Source: Ampullaceana balthica (taxonomy: Eukaryota; Mollusca; Gastropoda; Lymnaeidae). Taken from it: a stretch of 64,000 nt of DNA. A model generated the notes under the pieces. The model was not told the origin of the DNA. It searched no databases and saw only the letters and a program-made list of their open reading frames with translations. Positions 37,291 through 48,880 of the stretch are shown here, piece after piece. Position numbers and translations under genes: made by a program. The stretch lies in assembly GCA_944989445.1 (NCBI GenBank), contig CALYLW010000011.1, positions 382,501-446,500 of the forward strand, in the 5' to 3' direction. The first letter of the stretch is position 1; every line of letters begins with the position of its first letter.

Positions 37291-40200
37291 AGATGTAAGA
37301 TAAAGCCCCATATTTAGTGCCCACTGTTTGATAATGACATAAGAACTAACCCGAACATTGTTACCCTTGGCGAACTAAATACCCTATAGATTTATTGCTT
37401 TACTGGATCTTACATTACACATGTTCTATTTGCCCTTGGTCCCAGCTTTAAACTTGCCTGTGTATTATCATTGGCTTATGTATTCACCTCTATTTATTAT
37501 ATTACCATTTCCATTTTAAAACAAATGTTAATGTAAAATAATTCTAAAAATAGTTGTTTACAGTAATTTCATTAGCTATCTCTCTGGAAGCATTCAGTAT
37601 TGAAATTCTATGCTATTTCCATTGACATGAAATCATATTTCTTTCCTGTGTGTGCGTGTTAGATTATTGTATGTGTGGTTTTAGTTATTGTATGTGTGTT
37701 TTGTGTGTCATCCACGGCTCACCGAGTTGAATTTTTTATTAACCAACGGAAGTTTATCATTGAAAGATGTCATATGATGTTGTAATGTTATTAACTGATA
37801 TTCGTTATTCAGTGTAAGATGGCGTGCAGTTTACAGGATAAGACGGAGCAGAGTAGAAATCGATTTATTATTTTTAAAAGTATTTTTAAAAAAAACATTT
37901 GTTAATAAAAAACAGCTTATTAAATAATTACTTAATGATTTTTGATAATCAATTAGGATTTTGTTTACAGTTTACACTGTCACTGCTGTCAGACAGTTGT
38001 TGTTGTCATACACTGTCATATCACCGACTCTAACATAGTAAAACCTTTCAGTACGTCCGTGAATATAGAGTATTATAGAGAAATAAACTGACGTTGTTTT
38101 CATTACTATTTTTGGAACATATTTAAATACCGGATATATCTGATTCATTTTCGAAGATGATTCACCAAGAATCAACAAATTTGCTTTATTATCATGCTTC
38201 TTTGAGAAAATTTTGTTTATATTTATTTTTAAAATATAGACATACAAGCGAAGTCGATTTATTTAAAGCCGCCTTACATGAACACCTTTTAAAAGACATA
38301 AAAATATGAATATTAATTATTTCATTTACTAACATTTCAATGTAATTTTTTAAAGTAAAATACAAATAATAACTGAGATCTGTTTCCCACAGTACCGATT
38401 CTTTTGCTTGTTCCATAAAAATATCTGGATCTGAAGTCACTTAGATCTCAAACCAAGAATCGGTGTTAAAATATGTTTGTTAAAGTTGACTTTTAATTTG
38501 GGAATGAAAAGTGTGACTGAATATTTTCGGAACAAATGTAACCAAAACTGTTGGTTAATCCTGTCAGAATCTGTTAAAAAGTGAAATCGAATATGTTTGG
38601 AAGAGTATGACTGAAAATGTATGTGAGTTTTGATTACGGTGTACACGTAATTTTTTATGCACAAAAACCTTAGGTAAAAAATAGAGTTTTGTTAACATTT
38701 AGTGCAATAATTCATATTCTTATTATTTTAAAATTTGTCAATTTTTTAAATATATATTTTATGTATGTGTGAAGAGAAAGAAATCCAAATTATTTTGCAG
38801 CATAATATCATGACTATAAATATTTATTTCTAAGAACAAATCCATCTGACTAGGCTGTATTACTTTCAATATTCACAAATGTCCTTTTTTTCTTCACCCA
38901 GTCAGATTAAAAGTCAGTTTGGTGGTCAAAAGCTTTAAGATGAATCATATCTGATCTATTTATTGACCCAATCTGATTGACTATAGATAATGTTTTATGT
39001 CGTATATCCGTTCAAATTGATTACCAAAGACGATGGAAGTAGTGCGATACGATGCTGCAGCATATAAAACTCTATAATAATATATCACATTGTCGTTTTG
39101 AGAATCGCTCTGCTCTTATATCATTGATGCTGTGTTATATACGCTTATGAAAAGTATTTTTAACCTATGCCTGAAAGAGAATCTCGCAGAATAATTCTGC
39201 ACTAAAAGTAAGCTGATAATTTCATTGGCTGACAAGGTTTCATGCCATAGTGTCATTGGGACATAGATGTTGTTCTATAAATAACACTTGTAACTTGACA
39301 TAAACGTATTCATTTTTTGAGAAATAAAAACGCTCTTTATGATGATAATATTGCAAAATTGTGTACATTTCGAAAGACTTATCATGTGTACAATTATTGC
39401 ATTGAGTCGACATTTCTTTGTTATGTGATTTTCATTTTTGCCATAAATAAATAGTATAAAAAAAATATTTGTTTAAGTTACTTTCTTTAAGTTCTTTTAG
39501 TTGTCTTGGTTTTGGTGTTGTCTTAGGTAAATGTAGTGCTCTAGATTTTTTTTAATGTTTTTGTATTGTGTCAATGTTTTGTGTCAATGTATTGTCTAGT
39601 GCAAATGTTCGGTCTTGTGTGCCCATGCATGCTGTGTCTGTGTACATTTTTCTGCTAAATAAATAGTGTTTTATGTTCTCAAGTAAATTTTATATTTGGG
39701 GTAAATATTTTAGTTGAGTCTTAAAGATATCGCAGTGAGGGTTATAAAATGTTTTCTCGCTGGAACTTGCAGATTTTGTGATAATTTTTTTAAAAATCAT
39801 CTACTTAGGCAGTTGACATTTAGTTGGAAGAATTTGTACAGGTTGAAGCTTGTATTTGAAGTATTCGTTTAGTCTAAAAGTATATGTGATCTGAAACCAA
39901 TATTGAGAAAGGCACCGGAAGTGGTTTTGCATCAGAAGGACAAGCGCATGCCATGGACACTGTGAAATGATGTTAGAGAGTATTATTTGTGCAGTAATGT
40001 TGCGGTGTAAGTAATTTTTGAAATGCTATTTAAAATATGTACGGTAAAGAATAAAAAAGAAATGCAGAGCAGTTACGGTGATACGTATACATTTAACTTC
40101 ATTGTTTATTACATGTCTAGAATTTCCTTTTTTGGAAAAAATTGATAATCTTTAATGACGCTTAAAAGTAATAAAAGACTCCAAAACGTGAATATCAAGT

Positions 40201-41596
40201 AAAAACCATGGATATTGTAAGTTTTGAAAAAAAAAGTAATTGGTTATGTTTTTCTTGTTGTTTAGTGACAAGTTGCTATTGAAAACTCCAAAACAAAATG
40301 CACAGTCTTTGGGGTTGAGGTGAGCAGAAGAATTAGACGACATTGGAAGATGCCTGGAGAACTAGCAAGAATCACATGCCTTTTGACATCGGAAGAAGAA
40401 ATTGTACACTTTATCGCAGTCCCTTTCTATATGATATATTACTCTTTATGAAGAGTATATTTTAATTATATAGACTTCATCGCGAGATGTCAACACTTTG
40501 ATCTGAATACTAGCCCCCTCCCACTCGCCCTTTTTCAATTGGGTTTAAGTATATGTTATTTTCACTATTTGATAATTATGTCTTTATATCTGCTTATTAT
40601 ACAGATGAAACTGCTGAAGGCGAAGAGATTCATTATTTAAATATTGCAATATGTCTGTATCGTTATTTCTTACAGCTCTGATATCGTTTTATCTGTGTAT
40701 ATTGGTTTCAAGACCTTTGTTTTCAAACGAGTCAAACTTAAATTAAGAACAGATTAAATTAGTTCCCCTATGTAGAACACATTTAAATTCTGATTTGAGT
40801 TCAAAGTTTGGATGTTGTGCGGTCAAGAAAATTTCTAAAAATTAATTGCATGTTGTTACGGTTCAAAATATTCTCTCAGGTTAGAGATAATGATGGTATG
40901 GGCGAACAAAAATTTGGCTGGACAGAGAAATGTTGAAAACAAATGGTCTTCAATCCAGGAAGCCATTCGGTTGGTGTTTTCAGACTTGGTAGTTTCGTAA
41001 ATTTATCTAACTAGAGAGAGAGAGAGATGGGGGATAGAGAGAGAATCGAATAGAAATAACCCTCAGGATTGTAGCCACAAACTACTTTTTCAATTGAGCT
41101 TTTTATACAGTCATTTCGTGTGTTATAAATCGTCCCGCAAATTATATCTTTAGTTTTATATACGTAAAATCGATAATTACAAAAAATGTGTAAATTTTTA
41201 TGTAGCGCTCAATTTTTTTATCATTATTTTTTTTTCTTCAAATTAGAGATAGATTTTGGATTTTTCAAATAGTCCGATTATATTAAATTACAAAATAACA
41301 CAGAATAGCTGACAGATGTTTTTTTTCTCCAAAAATAAAAATAAAAAAATAAATTAGATTCAAAACAAGGAACCATAAAAGCCATTTATTTCTTTCTTTA
41401 GGCTGTTCTGTGATGTTTTTATGCGAATCAATTAAGCATAGGAAATGTATCCGCAGTTAATTTAATCATTTTGATTTTTTGTTTATGAAGTTATATTGGC
41501 ATTCTTAAACTGTGAGCAATAAATTAGTGTTTATCCTCTAGGATGTCAATAGGTAGAGGGAGAATGGAAGAGTCATGTTGACGGAAGCATTCAGTC
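37291..41596. other. AT-rich non-coding DNA, no gene recognised
   Basis: No open frame with family resemblance and no clear repeat. An AATAAA signal followed by a TGTTT-rich stretch near 39656-39680 is a possible polyadenylation site; whether any transcript ends there is unknown. Short GA and poly(T) tracts occur near 41010-41350. Confidence 0.4.
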
Positions 41597-42050
41597 ATAT
41601 GGGCAGTACCACTTGGTCATATGGGCAGTACCACTTGGTCATATGAGCAGTACCACTTAGTTATATGAGCAGTACCACTTGGTCATAATTTATGGGCAGC
41701 AATGTTCCCTCTAAGGTTCGTTGGTCCGTGTGCAAAGTAAAAAAAAACTCGGTGTGCAAAGTTGCACAGCATCAATTTTTTGTGCAACATTTCACAAAAT
41801 TTACTGTAATTCAAAACTACTGCGCGACATCATTCAGATGTCTGCGCGGCCGCGCAGCTTAAAGGGAACATTGATGTGCAGTATCACTTGGTCATTTGGG
41901 TATTACCACTTGGGTCATAGTTGCAGTACCACTTGGTCTTATCGGCAATATCACTTGGTTTTACTGGCAGCACTACTTGGTCAAATAGGCAGTACCACTT
42001 GGTCATGTGGCCAGTATCACTTGGTCATATAGGCCGTACCAATTGGTCAC
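41597..42050. repeat. About 22-bp minisatellite split by a MITE
   Basis: Units contain catatgggcagtaccacttg followed by gt. Copies at 41597-41699 and 41880-42050 were one array before the hAT-type MITE at 41700-41873 landed in it. Copies on the right are more diverged. Confidence 0.88.
41700..41873. mobile_element. hAT-type MITE (CAATGTTCCC family), copy B
   Basis: 174 bp, the same length as 31444-31617, with ends caatgttccctctaa and cttaaagggaacattg. It is flanked by atgggcag (41692-41699) and atgtgcag (41874-41881), an 8-bp target duplication with one mismatch. No coding capacity. Confidence 0.88.
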
Positions 42051-43263
42051 TTTGATCAAGAAATACGACGACCTGTAGAGAAGACAAACCCCTGGGATAG
42101 ATCGAAAATGCTAAATGTATTTGTTGACTGTAATAACAAAGTATATTAAGAAGATATATCATAATTGAAACGATTCATGAAAGGTTTTGACATAGTGTAC
42201 CAGGAACATCAAAAAAGTAAATACAGTTGCACAGATCGTCAAAAAACAGACTGTAGTTTTGAGGTAGCATAGAGTTTTTTGGTGCTAATCAGATTCGACG
42301 GTTCCAAATTGAAAACCTCTAAAATTGACTTTAAAAAAATACCTTTAATTTTAAATTATTTTAATTATTTTTTTTTAATAAGGGCACAGATAAATAACTT
42401 TACCCTATCTCTGTCTCCGTTCTACTAGAATGGAATTCATTCCACCCCACTCCCACTCCCACCCCAAACAGTGCTAACACCTAAGTAATAATAGGCTTTC
42501 TGAAGGGCACCCCAAGTCGTCTAGCGGCTTGAGAGCGGGGGATATGGGGGGGGGGAGCAATGTTACGCCTTACGTTTTATGATTCTAGTGAAGTCACCCG
42601 GATCCAGATGGTATCGGGTGGAGGGTTTTATGACTGTACCCTACACGTGCTTGCCCGAGCCCAGTCATCACCTGGGCCAAACGAGGCAAGTGGCCGACTG
42701 ACAAGCCGATCTGTCGTGAGCGGTAGCAATATGCTGGACACGGATGATTGACGAACGCGTCCAGCGTAGTATGTTTGCTGGCTCGTCTACTTTATTTATA
42801 GCTATACCCCCCCCCCTCCCTTGCACGGCATGTGGAAACACGATGGTGGGACTGGAAAGAAATAAGTTCGGTAAATAGTGGAGCGGCGTACAATCTGCTC
42901 AGTCAGAGAATGACCCTTGACCCTTGGCCCAGTTCATGTAATCAGGGATTGATGCAGTCAGTTTTGTTTTCATTCATTTTTTAAATATTTTTTTTAATTT
43001 TATGAAATTGAAAATTAATTTTTAAAAATTCAAAATTCTCACACATTTATTAAATTGAAAATTCAGATTTTAAATTATTTTTTTTTAGAAAGTTACGCCA
43101 CTGGTCTCGTTGAAATTTAAATGTGAAGGACGTTTAACACAAACCCAGGTGTGTGGATAGAAATATTTTGTTAACCTGATCAAGGGACTGTACAAGGCGA
43201 CAACTGAACTAACGACCTGGACTCAAGAAAATCACGTACCCGGTTATTTGTACTGAGTGTCGC
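42051..43263. other. Non-coding DNA, no gene recognised
   Basis: Includes a G/C-richer part (42500-42960) without a recognisable coding sequence, and AT-rich flanks. Confidence 0.4.
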
Positions 43264-45755
43264 CATGTAAAGCGCCACCATGAGAGTACCACTAAGCAAA
43301 GCGCCACCATGAGAGTGCCACTAAGCAAAGCGCCACCATGAGAGTGCCACTAAGCAAAGCGCCACCATGAGAGTGCCACTAAGCAAAGCGCCACCATAAG
43401 AGTGCCACTAAGCAAAGCGTCACCATGAGAGTGCCACTAAGCAAAGCGTCACCATGAGAGTGCCACTAAGCAAGGCGTCACCATGAGAGTGCCACTAAGC
43501 AAAGCGCCACCATGAGAGTGCCACTAAGCAAAGCGCCACCATGAGAGTGCCACGAAGCAAAGCGCCACCATGATAGTGCCACTAAGCAAAGCGTCACCAT
43601 GAGAGTGCCACTAAGCAAAGCGCCACCATGAGAGTGCCACTAAGCAAAGCGCCACCATGAGAGTGCCACTAAGCAAAGCGTCACCATGAGAGTGCCACTA
43701 AGCAAAGCGTCACCATGAGAGTGTCACTAAGCAAAACGCGCCACCATGAGAGTGCCACTAAGCAAAGCGCCACCATGAGAGTGCCACTAAGCAAAGCGCC
43801 ACCATGAGGGTGCCACGAAGCAAAGCGCCACCATGAGAGTGCCACTAAGCAAAGCGTCACCATGAGAGTGCCACTAAGCAAAGCGCCACCATGAGAGTGC
43901 CACTAAGCAAAGCGTCACCATGAGAGTGCCAATAAGCAAAGCGTCACCATGAGAGTGCCACTAAGCAAAACGCGCCACCATGAGAGTGCCACTAAGCAAA
44001 GCGTCACCATGAGAGTGCCACTAAGCAAAGCGCCACCATGAGAGTGCCACTAAGCAAAGCGCCACCATGAGGGTGCCACTAAACAAAGCGTCACCATGAG
44101 AGTGCCACTAAGCAAAGCGTCACCATGAGAGTGCCACTAAGCAAAGCGTCACCATGAGAGTGCCACTAAGCAAAGAGCCACCATGAGAGTGCCACTCAGC
44201 AAAGCGCCACCATGAGAGTGTCACTAAGCAAAGCGCCACCATGAGAGTGCCACTAAGCAAAGCGCCACAATGAAAGAGTGCCACTAAGCAAAGCGCCACC
44301 ATGAGAGTGCCACTAAGCAAAGCGCCACCATGAGAGTGCCACTAAGCAAAGCGTCACCATGAGAGTGCCACTAAGCAAAGCGTCACCATGAGAGTGCCAC
44401 TAAGCAAAGCGTCACCATGAGAGTGCCACTAAGCAAAGAGCCACCATGAGAGTGCCACTAAGCAAATCGCCACCATGAGAGTGTCACTAAGCAAAGCGTC
44501 ACCATGAGAGTGCCACTAAGCAAAGCGTCACCATGAGAGTGCCACTAAGCAAAGCGTCACCATGAGAGTGCCACTTAGCAAAGCGTCACCATGAGAGTGC
44601 CACTAAGCAAAGCGTCACCATGAGAGTGCCACTAAGCAAAGCGCCACCATGAGAGTGCCACTAAGCAAAGCGTCACCATGAGAGTGCCACTAAGCAAAGC
44701 GCCACCATGAGAGTGCCACTAAGCAAAGCGCCACCATGAGAGTACCACTAAGCAAAGCGCCACCATGAGAGTGCCACTAAGCAAAGCGCCACCATGAGAG
44801 TGCCACTAAGCAAAGCGTCACCATGAGAGTGCCACTAAGCAAAGCGTCACCATGAGAGTGCCACTAAGCAAAGCGTCACCATGAGAGTGCCACTAAGCAA
44901 AGTGCCACCATGAGAGTGCCACTAAGCAAAGCGTCACCATGAGAGTGCCACTAAGCAAAGCGTCACCATGAGAGTGCCACTAAGCAAAGCGCCACCATGA
45001 GAGTGCCACTAAGCAAAGCGTCACCATGAGAGTGCCACTAAGCAAAGCGCCACCATGAGAGTGCCACTAAGCAAAGCGCCACCATGAGAGTACCACTAAG
45101 CAAAGCGCCACCATGAGAGTGCCACTAGGCAAAGCGCCACCATGAGAGTACCACTAGGCAAAGCGCCACCATGAGAGTGCCACTAAGCAAAGCGTCACCA
45201 TGAGAGTGCCACTAAGCAAAGCGCCACCATGAGAGTGCCACTAAGCAAAGCGCCACCATGAGAGTGCCACTTAGCAAATCGCCACCATGAGAGTGCCAAT
45301 AAGCAAAGCGCCACCATGAGAGTGCCACTAAGCAAAGCGTCACCATGAGAGTGCCACTAAGCAAAGCGCCACCATGAGAGTGCCACTAAGCAAAGCGCCA
45401 CCATGAGAGTGCCACTTAGCAAATCGCCACCATGAGAGTGCCAATAAGCAAAGCGCCACCATGAGAGTGCCACTAAGCAAAGCGCCACCATGAGAGTGCC
45501 ACTCAGCAAAGCGCCACAATGAAAGAGTGCCACTAAGCAAAGCGCCACCATGAGAGTGCCACTAAGCAAAGCGTCACCATGAGAGTGCCACTAAGCAAAG
45601 CGTCACCATGAGAGTGCCACTAAGCAAAGCGCCACCACGAGAGTGCCACAAAGCAAAGCGCCACCATGAGAGTGCCACTAAGCAAAGCGCCACCATGAGA
45701 GTGCCACTAAGCAAAGCGCCACCATGAGAGTGCCACTAAGTAAAGTGCCACCAAA
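43264..45755. repeat. 29-bp satellite-like array, about 86 copies
   Basis: Units read aagcgccaccatgagagtgc followed by cactaagca. The main variable site is gcgCc/gcgTc. Private variants are shared between distant units. An aaaacgcg form occurs at 43733 and 43967, eight units apart. A cttagcaaatcg form occurs at about 45270 and 45415, exactly five units apart. A cacaatgaaagagtg form occurs near 44266 and 45515, about 43 units apart. These point to block duplications. The array ends in decayed units near 45735-45790. Confidence 0.96.
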
Positions 45756-46400
45756 CAGAATGCCAATAGAGAGACTTACAAGACTGCCACCAAATAAAGA
45801 AAAAGAAAATTCCGTCAGAGTACTTGCCACAAAGGTAAAAATTATTTAACACTTTAATTTGTCAAATTCCTAATTTTAATGTGACTTTTAATATCTATTT
45901 CAGTCTTCTAATTAAGTTTAAATGTTTGATATAGCGCAATCTGATGTGATTCTGTTGACTTTATTGGGGAGGGAGGGATTTTTTTCAATAATGAAAATTA
46001 TTAAGAACAAGTTAGGATCTATTACTAAACCGTCGAATAGTTCAAGTTAGGATCTATTACTAAACTGTCGAATAGTTCTGGTCTTGAGGTTAGTTAAAGC
46101 GTACGCGAAGAATGTCATCTGTCATGAAAGGATTGAAAGTTTTCATCTTAACATGTGCAGAACAAACAAACAATTGTTAAGGTTTTTATTTCATATATAT
46201 ATATACTGTAGCATTTTTAAGGGAGGGGGGTATTCTGTGTGTTTGTTGGGGGCGCATTTAATTTAAAAATAATTTTAAATCACTTATTACAGTTTTGATG
46301 TTTTGTTCCCAGAAAACTCAAAGAAAGACAATTCCATGGAAGGTATGTTCCAGTCAAAAAAGCCTTATCGGAGAAAAATGCACACACTTAACTTTGTCAG
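45756..46400. other. Non-coding DNA, no gene recognised
   Basis: A 30-bp direct duplication containing aagttaggatctattactaa lies near 46008-46070. Otherwise nothing recognised. Confidence 0.45.
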
Positions 46401-46460
46401 GGTATAAAGCTGGCACTTAACTCTAACGGGGTGTGTTGTTCGTCCGTCGATTCGACGAAG

Positions 46461-46607
46461 ACCACTCTAGTCATCCGAGGGTTGCTGGGACTGGCTTTGT
46501 TTGTGCGTGCGCAGATGGCTGATGAGGCCGATCCTAGCACGGAAGGTTCGGGAACAGAAGGGACAAGGGACGAGTGCAACATCTCCAGGAGGGTTGACAT
46601 CACGGGC
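46461..46607 (-). pseudogene. LINE C-terminal C2H2 finger, separated by the hAT insertion
   Basis: The minus strand reads CPFCSRTF, then RARIGLISHLRTH, a complete C-x2-C-x12-H-x3-H finger, and stops shortly after. Its frame joins exactly onto the LINE frame at 48881-48888 once the hAT element and one copy of its 8-bp target duplication are set aside. The finger is therefore the normal C-terminus of the LINE protein, now cut off by 2.27 kb. C-terminal fingers of this kind are probably nucleic-acid-binding. Confidence 0.85.
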
Positions 46608-46713
46608 CTTTCGGGTAGGGGTCTACCGATATATCGGCCACCGATATATCCCGATATATCGGCTGGCCGATATATCGGCACCGATATCTGGATATCGGCA
46701 ATATCGGTATCGG

Positions 46714-47840
46714 CAGGGCCGAATTTCCGCCTAGGCCCACAAGGCCCGGGCCTAGGGCCCCAGCCAGCCAAGGGGCCCCGGTGGTGGAATCTTTACATAA
46801 GCCCAAAAGCTTGGCTTCATTATCAAAAGCGTTATCGAAAATAATCAAATTAATAATAGTATAATAACTATTTTTACTACATTTTGCACACACTGCCCAG
46901 TAGTCAAGTGCACGGGGTTTGTTTGTGTTGATTTGTCATTGTAAGCCGCGCTCTGAGCTGCTGTTGCGATATTGTGGAGAAGGCGTAGGGTGGGTGTGAC
47001 AGATTGCACCTCCAGTAAAAATGGCATGACATCGACTTCCCCCCTCCCCATACCACACACAGGACAAGACACCGCCCGAGCCGTGATTTGGGTTTCAGGT
47101 TACAGATAATTGACAGGGACCGGGAGAACAATTTTTCAATGTCGACTGACTTGACCAGAGGCCAGGGAGATGTCAAAGGTAGTTTATGGGGACCTGCCAA
47201 AGGTTTCAATGAGGTTCGTTTTAATGCATTTAACTAGATGGCCTTCTACAATTCCACCTGCATACCTTTGGTCAACAATATATTGAAAGGGAAAATATTA
47301 GATCGGGGAATAGGAAGCCAGGGAGCCACCGAATAGGTTTTGAGACGCATTGTGGCTGTTGTGAGCTGACTTCTGATTTGGATTTTAAATAAAAAACAGT
47401 GGGAACTATGTTATTACTATAGAAGTTTTGGCTGAGTTTGATCCTTTTCTGGACTTACACATAAAATGCCACGGTAACAAAGGACGTGGCACAACATCAT
47501 ATCTTTCGTCAAAAATATGCGATGAAATGATTAATATCATGGCAGAAAAGGAAGAAAAAGAAATAATTACAATACAATCGCGACTGAAAAAAAAAGCAAA
47601 ATATATCTCTATTTCTGTGGACTCTACTCCGGACAGCTCTCATGTAGATAAATTTTCTTTCATTGTGAGATATGTCTCTGAAGACGAATATTATTTTGAT
47701 GTTTATTAAAGTCACTAAAGTCAAAAACAAATTATATGTTCTGTACTGCAGAATTTAATTTGCAAAATTGCTTCGAGATGGTTTGGGGGCCCAAAAGTAA
47801 AAAGTGCCTAGGGGCCCTGGGTCTCTTAAATCCGGGCCTG
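46714..47840. mobile_element. hAT-like transposon with transposase fragment (inner)
   Basis: 1,127 bp, starting cagggccgaatttccgcc and ending aaatccgggcctg, with imperfect inverted ends (compare CAGGGCCG with CAGGCCCGG). It is flanked by identical 8-bp duplications ggtatcgg (46706-46713 and 47841-47848) taken from the outer element's atatcgg-rich end. It carries part of a transposase gene and is an internally deleted, probably inactive copy. Confidence 0.9.
47389..47709 (+). pseudogene. hAT transposase fragment, DUF4371/ZMYM1-like
   Basis: The open frame reads GNYVITIEVLAEFDPFL, then TSYLSSKICDEMI, then YISISVDSTPDSSHVDKFSF and IVRYV before a stop. This is the segment of DUF4371-type hAT transposases (also domesticated as ZMYM1-like proteins) that contains the SVDSTPD motif around a catalytic aspartate. 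It has no ATG and lacks the N-terminal zinc-finger part and all of the C-terminal half including the dimerisation domain. It is about one-sixth the length of an intact transposase and cannot be functional alone. Confidence 0.85.
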
Positions 47841-48559
47841 GGTATCGGTAGCATGTAAAGGTCCCGATATTGACGTCACTGATATTTCATAAAAAGTGAC
47901 ATTTTGACCCCCCAAAAAAACGGAAACAAAAAAACTATCATTTAGATTTACAATATCTAGACAAATTAATATATCGACCCCGATACCGGTATTGAAATAG
48001 TCAAAAGAGTCCTAGTATTAAAATGTGTAACCACGATACAGTTTGCCATGTGCTTTGATATTGTTTAGGTATCGGCCGATTTTCGTATACTCAAAAATAC
48101 TGTGTAAATAGTGCCGATGCCAAGTATACCGTAATATCTCTAATAAATGTATAACATGTAAACATTATGTTCACGTAATTGCTCTAATAGCAAAGATGCA
48201 CGCATAATCGCAGATGTCTAAAACATTTCGTTTCGTATGGGATAACAAAATGTACCGTGTGAAGATTTTTTGTCATTGGCAACCATTCAACCTTCAGCCT
48301 CATTTTCACTCTATTACTATTAGATCTCATTGTTTCATTCATAAAAGGTGGCCGTGTGCAAAAGCCATTAAACTATTGGTTAGAATTAATAATTATGAGT
48401 CAAGGTTGAAGTTTCAAAAGAACTTCGTAATTTTGCTTGTAGATTTTTATAAAGGGCGGTTCGTTTTGTTATGAGTCCTATGTAGGTCATGATCTGGAAC
48501 TTGTAAACACATCGGTAACTTCGTTTCGGGAAGAAAAAGAATCGGTAATATCGGCAAAA

Positions 48560-48880
48560 CTGGATATCGGCTGACCCTTTAATTATAAAATATAAATAAT
48601 TACGAGTGATAAATTTAAGAATGACGTCATCAAATATGACAGCTGTTATTTTTGTCTTAACAAATATTCATATCGGAAAAAAATATCTGTAATATCGGCG
48701 AAAATGCATATCGGTAGTCCCCTAATATAAAAGATAAATAATTACGAGTGATAAATTTAAGAATGACGTCATCAAATATTACGCTGGTTTTTGTCCTAAC
48801 AAATACTCATATCGGCAAAAAAAAATTCGGTAATATCGGTATCGGCAATATCGGCAAAAAGGCATATCGGTAGACCCCTA
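48560..48880. repeat. Subterminal tandem duplication in the outer hAT-like element
   Basis: Two copies of a segment of roughly 145-160 bp share aataattacgagtgataaat and ttaagaatgacgtcatcaaa. The first copy ends atatcggtagtccccta (near 48710-48726), a one-base variant of the true terminal repeat atatcggtagaccccta at 48880. The element thus carries a decoy terminus inside its right end. Confidence 0.85.

Larger units (their letters stand above)
46616..48880. mobile_element. Non-autonomous hAT-like transposon (outer)
   Basis: Perfect 17-bp terminal inverted repeats taggggtctaccgatat at 46616 and their complement ending at 48880, flanked by identical 8-bp duplications ctttcggg (46608-46615 and 48881-48888). 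Subterminal regions are dense in atatcgg motifs on both sides. Apart from the second element inside it, it is about 1.13 kb with no recognisable transposase; an open frame near 48214-48474 has no family resemblance. The terminal sequence and 8-bp duplication fit the hAT superfamily. Confidence 0.9.

Noticed and set aside
46616..48880. A single 2.27-kb autonomous hAT transposon carrying the DUF4371 fragment as its own gene
   Set aside because: The DUF4371 fragment lies within a second element that has its own termini and its own 8-bp duplication, so it does not belong to the outer element.
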